Positions 10,229 through 20,662 of a stretch of DNA of 64,000 nt are shown in pieces. Source of the DNA: Ophiura sarsii (taxonomy: Eukaryota; Echinodermata; Ophiuroidea; Amphilepidida; Ophiuridae); contig CM069441.1 in the NCBI GenBank assembly GCA_035610835.1, forward strand, positions 80,957,848 through 81,021,847, in the 5' to 3' direction. Position numbers and translations under genes: made by a program. The first letter of the stretch is position 1; each line of letters starts with the position of its first letter. The notes beneath the pieces were generated by a model. The model saw only the letters and a list, made by a program, of their open reading frames with translations. It searched no databases and was not told the DNA's origin.

Positions 10229-11077
10229 ATAACAAGTTGACTTTTCTGCTTAATTAACATCATAATAAATTTTAACTTTGTAAAACGAAACCAAAAACAA
10301 ACAAAAACAGTCAAGTCCTTCTAACTTATAGAATCAAATGCTGTTCAATGCTTCTTAATCTTCTACCATTGAAGTGATGACGCCATTTTTGATGATAGTC
10401 TTTACTGTTACCGGCATTGAATGTTTTAGCTCTTCTACAGTGTCGTAACTTTCGTGGAGCACTGTCATAGGTAGCTCATACATGTTGCCATTCTTGTCCA
10501 TGATACACAGGATAACAAGTTGACTTTTCTGCTTAATTAACATCATAATAAATTTTAACTTTGTAAAACGAAACCAAAAACAAACAAAAACAGTCAAGTC
10601 CTTCTAACTTATAGAATCAAATGCTGTTCAATGCTTCTTAATCTTCTACCATTGAAGTGATGACGCCATTTTTGATGATAGTCTTTACTGTTACCGGCAT
10701 TGAATGTTTTAGCTCTTCTACAGTGTCGTAACTTTCGTGGAGCACTGTCATAGGTAGCTCATACATGTTGCCATTCTTGTCCATGATACACAGGATAACA
10801 AGTTGACTTTTCTGCTTAATTAACATCATAATAAATTTTAACTTTGTAAAACGAAACCAAAAACAAACAAAAACAGTCAAGTCCTTCTAACTTATAGAAT
10901 CAAATGCTGTTCAATGCTTCTTAATCTTCTACCATTGAAGTGATGACGCCATTTTTGATGATAGTCTTTACTGTTACCGGCATTGAATGTTTTAGCTCTT
11001 CTACAGTGTCGTAACTTTCGTGGAGCACTGTCATAGGTAGCTCATACATGTTGCCATTCTTGTCCATGATACACAGG
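10229..11077 (-). repeat. Three tandem copies, 283 bp, of the last exon plus 3' flank
   Basis: Units 10229-10511, 10512-10794 and 10795-11077 appear identical by eye. Each carries the last 157 bp of the terminal exon (from CIMDKNGNMYELP to the stop) and 126 bp of following sequence. Only the third unit (10795-11077) is attached to the splice acceptor at 11090-11091; the two others begin inside the exon, at the junction acacagg|ataacaag, so they cannot be spliced in with this acceptor. Full identity means a very recent event or an assembly artefact. Confidence 0.9.
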
Positions 11078-11089
11078 GAATCGTCATCA
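10921..11089 (-). CDS. OB-fold gene, exon 4 (terminal)
   Basis: 169 bp after acceptor …ATTTCTAG. Begins with the last base of the split Asn codon, then DDDSLCIMDKNGNMYELP and on to …GVITSMVED and TAA at 10923-10921. All but the first 12 bp also occur in the two downstream tandem units. Confidence 0.85.
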
Positions 11090-14000
11090 CTAGAAATAAA
11101 AAAGGGGGTGGTTTACAATGTAAATAATTTGAAAACTGGTGTCATAAATTACAACGGCACATTTTTAAAAGGGGTCCCTATAAAAAATTTATTCAAATGG
11201 ATCAGTGACGGTATTGATTGTGCTTTTGTCCGCAATTGTTATTTAATTTGAATGAAAGGTCATTCTTATACGACACTCAAGTTATGGCGGATGCTCAAAC
11301 CAGTACCCGTTTCAATAACAATGCTTCCATGAAAATACTTAAAGGTGCCCAGTCCTATTTTTCAAAATTGAGATTTTATTTGTATGTTGAGAATCTGTAC
11401 TCAACAGGTCTTAATCTCAAATTTCAGTTCAATCAAACAAACCATTTGGATGTATGAAGTATTATTGTAAATTGCAGCTCCCTATACTTTTACTGTGTAA
11501 GCTTAGTTTTTATGGTTACCATAACTGAACACATTTTCACTGATATCTTCTCAAGGGAATATCTTTTGGCCGTAAAATTTCTTGTGGGTAATGAGAAAAA
11601 TATGAGACATCTTTTGGTACTAAAATCTCAATAAGTTTGAAAAAAAGTTGAACAAAAAGGACTGGGCTCCTTTAAGTCTCCATCTCAACACTGACATGTC
11701 TTTAAAATGGCAAACTATATTATTTTATGATTCTGGTAACAAATGAGTATTTGGCACAGTACAATAGGTACACAGCGACACATAGACGGACATTTTTAAA
11801 TTTGACCCCTAAATGACCTATAAATCTTATTCACATTTGCAGTCGGTCATTTCCGTGTAAACCCTCAAAATGACCGAAAAATCAATTAGGACATTACACA
11901 ACAAAGTATTCATCTATTGCTAGGTTATTGATTTTGAGTGGAAGGAAAAGAACCATAGTCGAACTTATTAGACAACATTTTAATTGATATTGTTGGCAGA
12001 TCAAGACTTTCCACGTAAATGACGAAACCATAGAAAGAGTGAATGCCTATGGGACTATAATTGCACTTACTTTGTGTTGATGCCAATGATGTTAATCATT
12101 GTTCCTTTCTCGTCTGTTGTTACTGTTACCTTCTCGATTTGTGTTAAGTCTGTTGATTGTATTGTAGTATAGGAATCGCCACTTTTATTTACTTCAATAC
12201 ATTTAAGTGTGTAGTCTGTGTTTGGTTCTAGCTCTAAGTCTGCGTGGTCTCCCCATAGCTTGCACGTCACGTGGCTGTTGTCATCTTTCAATTCAATACG
12301 TCGCAGTTTGTATGGTCTACCAGTAGTTTGACTTTTGCTCCTGATGATATCTCCCACCTATTAGAGAAATTAAGTTTAAATAAAGACATCAGTGATACAA
12401 GAAGAGATTATGTGATATAGTGGTTCATATTTGTGTGAGTCACCCTGAATATCAATATGCTGTACAAATTAATGGTTATATATCTTTTGCACTCAAAAAA
12501 TGTACAATCATTTATTTATTAATATGCTCGTATTACAATTATTAATAATTACTGCAGTTTTTCACATGTACAACCTATAGTTTGTACACCTTGAAGTACG
12601 GGACGGAGTAAAAAGGATGTCAACAATCAACACGAACACAGTAATAAATCATGCGCATGATAAGACGACTCATGAACGAAAGTGACTCGTTTGCCACATA
12701 CCAGTTGTCGTTGTAAGGCAATGTAAGCTTGCACTGTGAAAGCTTGTGAAGTATGGAAGTTGATATGTTACTTTGTACTTCTTAGAAAACTAACTATAAG
12801 ATTGCTGACCGATAATACTCACATCACTAACCACAAGAAATGGAATTATGTAATTTTAGAGGAGAACTGTGTACATAGGCATCAAATGTGATCCGGGGGA
12901 GAGTGGGGTATGGGGGCCCGGCATGGAGCTATACATTGTTCTTATTGTCTATAGATAAGGCAAAAAAAGAAAATTGGTTTGCTTGCCCATAGATGGGTCA
13001 AAAAAGATAGGGTCGGTAGGTCGGAAAATCTTCTTTCTTTTTTTTGCCACTGGTTGATCTGGCCTTATCAAACTAACACACACAAGCAAGCATGCTTTAT
13101 TCTGAACCTTTTCAATGTCAGGCTTATAGAAATGGTTATAGTTGTTAGTTCATATTTGACTTAAAATTACCAGCATAATAATACACCATGACTCACACAC
13201 AGCATATAACTAGTAACTTTTAACTTAAGATCTTAATTACTACAGTATTTAGTTATATTCTTATCAAAAAGATAACTTTTTTAATGAGTACCATTTCTGC
13301 TTTATTTGGTCCTTGAGATGGAGGTGACACGTAAAGGGCATGGGGTCACATGGGGGGTCACGTAGGGGCCAATTAAGGTTATATGAGTGAATTTCTTGTA
13401 AAGTTTAAAAAAATATTTGAAAAAGTCTTTTTTTTTATTTATTTTAAATTGTCAAAAAAAAAAAAAAAAATCTGTCCAGTCGGGACTGACCTACAGGGGC
13501 AAGCAAACTTTTTTTTTTGTGGGGCCTAAGTACATGTATCTATGACTATACGTACGTCTGTCACTTTAGCTGTCACAGTGAGCTTTCTTTTTGTGGGAGA
13601 TGACCTTGCCTCTGCCAAAGTTACTGGTTTTGGAGCAAATATTTCTTGACGTCTTTCTTCAGTAATGGCGAAGTCCTTGTTGCTTTCAAACAACTGTGAA
13701 AAGATATTTAAATTAATATATCAACTTCTGAATTGGAGCTAAAAATGGAAAGAGTTGAAAATATGTAACGTAATGTAATCATGTATTTCAAATCAGAACT
13801 AGAATTTCGCTGTTCTGAGCTTTCGCAGTTACTATATTCAGCGAATGTAAACCTGTGAGCCACTTCATTAACAGTTAGTTAAATCACCAGTGCACTAAAC
13901 ACATGCGCTCTGTCGAATTACCACCATTACCAATAGCATTTCAGCAGTTACCTCCATACAGGGATTGTAGCGACAAGTCACCGACACTCTCAGTGATTTT

Positions 14001-15892
14001 ATCAAGAGCAGGGTAAAGTGGGCGTGACCTCCCTCCCTGCAATTACTGAAAAAATATCATCATTTAAAAGCCATGTGCTGTTCACAGCGTATGTCATGCT
14101 GTGCTACAAAACACCCCTTGCTGAATGACGAATTTATTTAGAGACACAATATTTGGATTAGAACATTGAAGTCAACTTTTTAATAACAAGATTTACGGAT
14201 GAAAACAGCGAAAGTGCTTCAACTCATTAGGCATCAGATTAAAAAACATAAAAGCCACAGGTGGAAAGCTTGGATGTTTATATATTTGTCTCAGGTATGA
14301 ATTTTTTAACAATTAATTTTCATATAGTAGTAGATTGAACAAAAGACCAACAAAATCACACGCGAGGATAAAATAAAGAGCAAAGTTTTGCTTTACAAAT
14401 CCTACAAAATTAAAACTGAAAAAAAAAAGGATAAACAGAAATTTCATGTGTCAAAATCAGAAAGTTTTTTATGCAATTAAAAAATATGATTAAACAAAAA
14501 TGTTGGTGAAAATGTTTTCTAATGAAATAAAAACAATCACCACATTTAATTGTGAGATCTATTAAACTTTGGTATTTTTACATCTTCATATTTTGTTTAT
14601 CATGTTACCAAGTTTCTGTGAAAAAAGTCTGTAAAATCTATTCTAAATTTCATAAAACAGAAGATTGAAAGACAGATAAAGAGTGAAAATAAAAAAATGA
14701 AATAAAACGTTTTCTTATGCAATAAAAAATGGTAAACAAATTTTGTTTAAAATAAAAACAAACAATCAAAACATTTCTTTTAGTTAAAAAACAATTTTAT
14801 TCTAAATTTAGAATTTCCCAATTCCCAGCAAGAAGTGAAATAAATATTCCCAGCAGGTGAATGCAGCCAGACTAGACGGCGCCGACCATAACCCTCTGTA
14901 CCAAGTCATACGCGGTGGTGAGGTAAACACAAAGGAAGTCTTGAAACTAAATGAACCTCGCTAAACAATGAAAGCATTTCTAAGTGTGGTACAATTTCCG
15001 GAGTGTTTTGTCACAGCCCAGGTTTTGATGAGTTCACGGTTTACCAGTGATTTTGATTAATATATCTGATTGCGAGTCTTTTCAGACTTTATACAATTTG
15101 GACTGTTTAAATTTTTTCTTCACTCATCGTCATCAACTTCCTCAGCATTCGGTGAAACCGGTTTTTTTAAATATATATATATATATATTATACGGTGACG
15201 GTTTCGGTGTACAAATCTGCCCCGTAACGGCCTAGCCTGTTGACCAGTGATATTATTTTCACACTTACCCCTACCATAAAAGTAATACCATTTTTGAATT
15301 CCTTGAAGAAAGAGCTTTGCAAATATGTATACTTTTAGGGGGTATACTTTTCAAGTTATATAATTTGAAATGCGCGAAGGTGTATTTATTTGAAATATTA
15401 GGCATGTCACGATCGCGGCATCACCTTATGACACGCAGCCATGTGTACTATTGCTTTCTCCAATATTTCTCTACCATAAATGAATCTAAATACAGTAAAT
15501 ACTTGGATCCTATTTGGCAGAAACAGAATAATTAATACTGTTCTACATGTATGTTGGGCTTCGATCATACAAAAATGTATGCTTACCTTTGATTTTTCAG
15601 TCATATACAGTCGGGCGTTTCTTTCCGTATTTCTTGGTTGGAACCCAGCATTTGTTACGATGACACATTTGTTAACGTTGGCGTTGATTAAGTTTTTTAG
15701 TCGGTCTCGTTTCTCGGCACTCCACATTTTATGCAAAAATATCTCCAAATGTTCTTGTCCGTCTGTATCGATAGCATGGAATGTCGTCCTTTCATCGCTT
15801 CTGTCTTTTGCACCTTTTATTATATATATGGTTGACATACGAGATAAAGATGTAGATGTGCTGTGGCTGGTACTTGGTTTACTTCCCTCCAT
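10921..15892 (-). CDS. OB-fold (RPA70-like) protein, four exons, 299 aa
   Basis: Exons join in phase: 15892-15587 (102 codons), 13693-13556 (46 codons), 12357-12071 (95 codons plus 2 nt), 11089-10921 (1 nt plus 55 codons and TAA). All introns are GT-AG: donors GTAAGC, GTACGT and GTAAGT; acceptors TTCACAG, CTAATAG and TTCTAG. The start MEGSKPSTSH is followed by a Ser/Thr-rich N-terminus and a possible first OB-like region (about 20-105). Residues about 137-225 are a good RPA70-type single-strand DNA-binding OB fold: KLTVTAKVTDVGDIIRSK, then KLRRIELKDD, then TCKLWGDHAD and YTLKCIEVNKSGD. The C-terminal 56 residues are acidic and may pack as a further small domain. Short compared with RPA70 (about 600 residues), and I see no zinc finger. 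Single-strand DNA or RNA binding is inferred from the fold; the biological role is unknown to me. The promoter probably lies at 15893-16020. Confidence 0.85.
11090..12070 (-). other. Intron 3 of the OB-fold gene
   Basis: 981 bp, GT-AG. No repeat or coding signal stands out; short frames inside are not conserved in any recognisable way. Confidence 0.7.
12071..12357 (-). CDS. OB-fold gene, exon 3 (core of the OB fold)
   Basis: 287 bp. Acceptor …CTCTAATAG, then GTG GGA GAT (VGDIIRSK). Ends at …IIGINTN, with the Asn codon split by the intron; donor GTAAGT at 12070-12065. The frame would otherwise stop two codons later. Holds the DDNSHVTCKLWGDHADLEL segment, the most characteristic RPA-like part. 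Confidence 0.85.
12952..13531. mobile_element. Decayed inverted-repeat element in intron 2
   Basis: The left word ggtttgcttgcccatagatg, followed by ggtcggtaggtcgg (about 12975-13025), is matched in inverse order by cgggactgacctacaggggc and aagcaaac (about 13480-13508). Long A and T runs border both. The arms have diverged and no target-site duplication is clear. Lies in the intron 12358-13555. Confidence 0.55.
13556..13693 (-). CDS. OB-fold gene, exon 2
   Basis: 138 bp, 46 codons, phase 0 at both ends. Acceptor …TTTTCACAG before LFESNKDFAI; donor GTACGT after …VTAKVTD. Too short and without a start codon, so it is visible only by its splice sites and fit to the flanking exons. It supplies the linker and first strand of the OB fold. 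Confidence 0.8.
13694..15586 (-). other. Intron 1 of the OB-fold gene
   Basis: 1893 bp, GT-AG. Very A/T-rich between 14150 and 14810, with repeated aaaacaaa and aataaaaac words. A TA microsatellite occurs at 15168-15188. No exon or mobile element recognised. Confidence 0.7.
15587..15892 (-). CDS. OB-fold gene, exon 1
   Basis: Starts at ATG 15892 (MEGSKPSTSH). An upstream in-frame extension has no better start and I prefer the ATG. Ends at …YMTEKSK with donor GTAAGC directly after (15586-15581), phase 0. Contains a hydrophobic-alternating stretch STIYIIKGAKDR and CVIVTNAGFQPRN that could form an OB-type barrel. Confidence 0.85.
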
Positions 15893-15986
15893 TGTCACAC
15901 GCTGATAGAGAAACAAAACAGAGCGGATGATGATAAGTCTAAAAAGTTAATAGGCCTTTTAAAGAGAACAGTATTTTCGTTTTTTA

Positions 15987-16014
15987 GGAAGTGGCGTGAA
16001 TCCACGCCACTTCC
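15987..16014. promoter_or_regulatory. Perfect 12-bp-arm palindrome with two ETS-like sites, upstream of the OB-fold gene
   Basis: GGAAGTGGCGTG, a 4-nt loop AATC, then CACGCCACTTCC. Each arm carries GGAAGTG, the core of ETS/GABP sites, in opposite orientation. It lies about 95 bp before the start codon, where a proximal promoter element is expected. Its role is inferred from position and motif. Confidence 0.45.
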
Positions 16015-16944
16015 ACTTTAAGTAGAATGAGCTGCAAATGACAGATGCCTGTCAGACGATAGATGCAATTACACGACAGATAGAATGAAGCCTTTTGTAT
16101 TTGATTGTCTTTAAATTTCATTAATTTAAACAGTGTTAACGTGTTCTGAAAATCAATAAAAAAATGTGAGTAAGAGTAATCTCAAATTTACTCATAACTT
16201 TATAGTGGTGCGAGCCACGCAAATTTTAGAGGAATACAGCCAAGGTCAAAATTCGAAAATATGATTAAATATGAATGATTTAATACCGGTAGTGGTAAAC
16301 TGCACGAACTAAAATAGTTCACAAATATAGTCAATTACACAACCTTGTACAAAATGAATCACTATGTTTTCTACAAACCAAAATTCAGCATTTTTATATA
16401 GATGGTTCTCACTTCAAATTGAAAAAAAAAAGTATTTGCTAAAATTTTCACCAATTGAATCATCCACTCTTTGATTTGTAAATATTCTGATTATTTATCA
16501 ACATGATTCAAATATTCATAAACGAGCCTAAAATGTCATGAATATTAAATCAATTGCAATTATACAATTTCTAAAGTTTGGTCAAAAGTACTTGTATTAC
16601 TATATATAGTATATTTTGGAACAGGAAGCAGTAAAAAATTGTTTCTGTGCACTTCAAGTTACACCAAATGATACAAAAATCATTTCATCTATTTTGAACA
16701 CAACACTCTTTATAATGTTGAACTTGAGTATCAAGCTGTCGAAAGTAAATCAGAACACACATGGGTTTATTTTGAATTTTTCGGTACTGCTGCTCATCAT
16801 TATACTTTCAAAATAACTGCCCAAATTAACGAAATTTATGATGCCAATCTTGGCTTTCAAAACTGGAAAACATCAACTTTTTGACATCGCTTCAATAATG
16901 CGTAATACATGAACGGTCTACATATTTCATAACTTAAAAACTCA
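16015..16944. other. AT-rich non-coding stretch upstream of the OB-fold gene
   Basis: No repeat, coding frame or RNA gene recognised. Confidence 0.4.
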
Positions 16945-17188
16945 CCAGTTACACACGTTATAAAATACAATATCCCCAAAATACTATGATCACGCCAATC
17001 CAAAGATTCTTGGGAACAACATATAATTCAATCAGAACATGAATCTGATATCCACGCAACGGGTGAACTTGATTTCTGACTAGTATTTCGGGTTTGTAAC
17101 ACGCAGTTGTGCCATGGCCTCGATACTGGGCCTTGACTCGTACAGAATGAATTGTGCATGGCAAGTTTACATCAAAAATCTGTTGCCT
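16945..17188 (-). CDS. Possible exon, unrecognised protein
   Basis: A minus-strand open segment reading …FDVNLPCTIHSVRVKAQY… to …YVVPKNLWIGVIIVFWGY… with a stop at about 16957, then a GTGAGT donor-like site near 16944. A possible acceptor (GGCAACAG) lies just upstream at about 17189. A short possible first exon around 17340-17405 ends ATGGTGATACAG with a GT following, after an ETS-type motif. Joining them gives a continuous frame of about 75 residues with a hydrophobic C-terminal end. I recognise no family, and the composition could be chance. Confidence 0.25.
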
Positions 17189-17396
17189 AAATCCCAACAA
17201 TAAAACCCCTGACTGGCTAGGAATTATCTACTATATTGAATGAATCAACGATATCATTATGGATTTATTTATTTACGGACCTTAATCAAGCGTAACTGGC
17301 AGCAGTTTACTATAAAAATGATGGACACAAACCTGTATCACCATGGCAGTCCGGAACACTTATTGATCTCAATAGAATGGTAGAGACTGATTTCCC

Positions 17397-17410
17397 ACAC
17401 CGGAAGTGAC
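17397..17410 (-). promoter_or_regulatory. ETS/GABP-like motif
   Basis: ACCGGAAGTG at 17399-17408, a strong match to ETS-family core promoter sites. It would fit a minus-strand or plus-strand start nearby, and lies upstream of the doubtful exon at 16945-17188. Confidence 0.3.
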
Positions 17411-17453
17411 AACATTTTATTATTTTTACTTAGATATGAATTAGTTTTACTTA

Positions 17454-18135
17454 CGGGGGCCGTCAAGTCACAGCGACACCCTCCTTAAACTGCCATAACT
17501 TCTTTATTATTCAAATACTCTCCATAAAAGTATACTTTTTTTTTGAAGGGAAGGGTTCAATGAATCCATTTTTCGTATCAGATTTCACTGAAAATCATGA
17601 TTTTTTATTTTTGCCCCAAAATGCCTTTTTTTGGGCCATTTTTTTCTTCTGTCAACCTAACAAAATTCATTTTTGGGTAAAAAATTCCAAAATTTCGCAA
17701 AAAAGTATCTTAATTAACGTATCTGGGAACTGTTTTTTTTTGTGCCTTAAAAAATTTTAGTTTTGAAATTATTGAACAAAATGTAAATCTCAAAATTCAC
17801 TTTTTTGGCCTTTTGGGTCAATAATTTCAAAACTAAAAATATTTAAGGCAAAAAAAACAAACAGTTCCCAGATAATTGAATTTAGATGCTTTTTGTAAAA
17901 TTTTGGAATTTTTTACCCAAAAATGACTTTGTTAGGTTGACAGAACATTTTTGACCCAAAAAAAGGCATTTTTGGGCAAAAATATGAAAAACTCAATTTT
18001 CAGTGAAATTTGTTACGAAATATGGATTCTCTGACTCATTTCATTAAAAAAAGTGTCTACTTTCATGTACAACATATAAATATATTAAAAGTTGCAGTGC
18101 TTGCAAAATTCATGCAAAGAGACTTGACAGCACCC
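17454..18135. mobile_element. Foldback element, arms of about 330 bp
   Basis: Two long complementary arms meet near 17790. The left arm begins GGGGGCCGTCAAGTC; the right arm ends GACTTGACAGCACCC. Matching internal words include gtcaacctaacaaaattcat (17653) against the complement near 17930, and atctgggaactgttt (17720) against its complement near 17865. TTA flanks both ends (17451-17453 and 18136-18138), fitting a PIF/Harbinger-type target site. No coding capacity. A frame at 17560-17760 is only arm sequence. Confidence 0.75.
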
Positions 18136-18187
18136 TTAAAATGAATTAGTTTTACTGAGAAATTAATTAGTTTTACTTAAAAAAAAA

Positions 18188-18206
18188 GGTTAGGGTTAGG
18201 GTTTAG
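18188..18206 (+). repeat. Short interstitial TTAGGG run
   Basis: ggttagggttagggtttag: about three telomere-type units with a degenerate TAGGG word a little downstream (18220-18230). Lies just right of the foldback element. Could be a repaired break or chance. Confidence 0.5.
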
Positions 18207-18353
18207 ATTTTAAGTTAAGTTTAGGGTTATAATCATGAGCTAAACAAATACTAAAACAAAGAGGCTATTTTCATTTTCTGAGACCCAGACTGAATGGAGA
18301 AACAAAGTTTGCCCACGGCCACTCTTCTTGTGAAACATCACGGAAAGAAAAAA

Positions 18354-18402
18354 AGACTAGATATCAGTTCTGCTCTGAGAGCAGTTGTACACCTTGATTT
18401 TT
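18354..18402. repeat. Hairpin cassette, family member with CTGCTCT/AGAGCAG stem
   Basis: actagatatcagtt, then the stem-loop CTGCTCTGAGAGCAG, then acaccttgattttt. It is related to cassettes at 26915-26957, 28289-28335 and 42104-42150, whose stem is CTGGTCT/AGACCAG; the differing position is changed on both sides of the stem. Confidence 0.6.
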
Positions 18403-18477
18403 TTATGAGTCCATGCCCTTGTCAATTTAAATCTCTGAATACCTAATTGGTAGTGTGTGAAACTCGGCGTGAGTCAG

Positions 18478-18592
18478 GTATAGGGAAGCAAATAGAGGCA
18501 TAGGGAGGCATGGTCGGGAATCGGGAGGCATATTCAGGTATAGCTAGGCATAGGGAGGCATGGTCGGGAATAGGGAGGCCATATTTAAACTT
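18478..18592. repeat. Short tandem repeat of ggcatagggaggcatggtcg units
   Basis: About four irregular units of gcatagggaggcatggtcgg and gaatcgggaggcatattcag. No open frame of interest. Confidence 0.7.
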
Positions 18593-18599
18593 ACCTATA

Positions 18600-19526
18600 T
18601 TGTTTTACATCGAAACTTCCAAGCTTTGTACCGAATGATTCCTATTTTGAAGGCAACTGTATGATCGCATGTATGTCAACATGACTAGACTTGTGAGCAA
18701 AATGTGAAAGTAGAACCCACCTGTTAATCCACAACATGGCCAAAAGCCTACAAGATCTCGCATGCCAAAGATGCACGTACACATCACAAGAAAATGGCGA
18801 CTGTATTCATCTTGGTTTTTCTGACAAAAAAAGACAACTATAGCACACTCTTACTATACCCAGGCCCGTATCCCAACTGTCATAAAGCCCGACAGTCCGA
18901 TTAAAATGGACAAATGGTCATCGCTGATGACGATGATACTTATAAACTTTACATGCGTATTATACAAAAAGAGGAAATTAGGAGCAAAAGCAGCGCAGTG
19001 AAATCAAAAGTTTCAAATACAACGCAACCCGTGCAGTCAGCATAAATACGCATGGGAGTTTCCGACTGACAAGTGACAGCACAAGTTCATAAAAAAAACA
19101 GTTTCTGACTTGGTAACTCATAACACATCCCTCAAAATGACACTGAATGATCTATAAATGCTTCTGAATACGTACATGTAAATAGTTTTTCATAATTCTA
19201 ATTTTAAAAGGATTTTACAACAATTAAATATTATAAGAAATTACATAACGTGTTTTACCTGTACTACTGTAGTATTCCGATGATTGATGAATTGGAGAAA
19301 GTTCCCTGCATGGACGCTAAAAACATTAATCGGTTGGGCTCATTAATATTCATAATATCTCCAAATAAGGAAAGCGCGCCGAACTTTCTTGGCGAGCGGC
19401 ACTATCATTGGCTAAAATACAACACTTTACATAATTGATTGGGCGCGGAAGAGTGTGATGAGTCACGAAGGGTGTAAAAGGGAAAGGAAAATAATCACAA
19501 TTTTTAAGAGAACTTGCGCTGGCGAA
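18600..19526. other. Non-coding stretch, mixed composition
   Basis: Short frames only. Around 19370-19470 the sequence is richer in CG (gcgcgcc, attggct, gggcgcgg, tgagtcac words), as a core promoter might be, but no downstream exon could be matched to it. Confidence 0.35.
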
Positions 19527-20662
19527 TTTCCTTAATAGTCTAGAGGAATTTCATTGATATGGCCCTGACAGGTGGAAAGTTAGTACAGACTCTTTTTGAT
19601 GATTGATTTGAGTTCATATATGCATAAGGTAATAATTTTCAGAGGGTGTGCAAAATTTCACCCTAAGGGATTTTTTTAAATCCAAGATGGCCGCCATTAC
19701 CCCTAAAATGCATTAAAATGGTTATAACTCCGTAATTGATTGTTATTATAATATGATTGTAGGCTTGAAACTAAGATTTTTAAGCTGGAGGAATCTACTA
19801 GAGTGATTATTGATGTGATCTGATCATTCCATAACCACAGAAATCCAATATGGTCGCCCTGTAATCCAAAATGGCCGCCGAAATCATGAATTTGGCTATA
19901 AAATTGTAATAATTAATTATGACGACAAGTCTGTGAGCTTAAAATCCATGTTTTGAATCATGAGCAATCTGCTGAAGGGTTTATTGATGTTACTTGATAA
20001 ATGCATCACCATCAAAATGTAATATGGCCGCTTTGTAATCCAAAATGGCCGCTGAAATCTTGAATTTGGCAATAAAATTGTAATAATTAATGATGACGAC
20101 AAGTCTGTGAGCTTTACATCCATGTTTTGACGCATGAGCAATCTGCTGAAGGATTTGTTAATGTTACTTGATAACTGCATCACCATCAAAATGTAATATG
20201 GCTGCCCTGTAATCCAAAATGGCCGCTGAAATCATGAATTCGGTTTACAACTGTAATAATTAGTGAAAAATACGTGTTTTGGGGCTTAACATCCCGTCAA
20301 AATGTCATCCTGGATATGCCCCGACCTTTTTGTGTTAGGCTTATACCAAGAATGCCTTAACTCACTTCGAGATATAGTTCATTGATGAAGTTCATTGATG
20401 TTGGTAGCGGCGATGGAAGAAAAGTCAATTAGGGAGGAGGTGAGCGAGTTCTACTTTTGTTTTATATATTGAAACATGAAGACAAAATTAACTAAAATGG
20501 TCCAGAAAATCGCTCATGAAGCCATCTTGGGGAACAAATCTAACTTATTTGATCTTTTATTGATGAAACAACAAAACAAATTTGCGAGAAGCCTTGCAAA
20601 ATTGCCTACTTTAACACAACCATGGTCCAGTAAGCCATCAAAAACACAACACCTGTAGTAAT

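Noticed and set aside
10355..10880. Two identical 80-residue minus-strand frames as separate small genes
   Set aside because: They are partial copies of the terminal exon of the OB-fold gene, beginning inside the exon with intronless flanking sequence; no promoter or start context.
15480..15905. 141-residue plus-strand open frame
   Set aside because: It is antisense to exon 1 of the OB-fold gene, which has splice sites and an extended in-phase gene model.
16958..17200. Seipin-like or other membrane protein exon
   Set aside because: A brief resemblance in one strand pattern did not hold in spacing. Kept only as an unrecognised possible exon.
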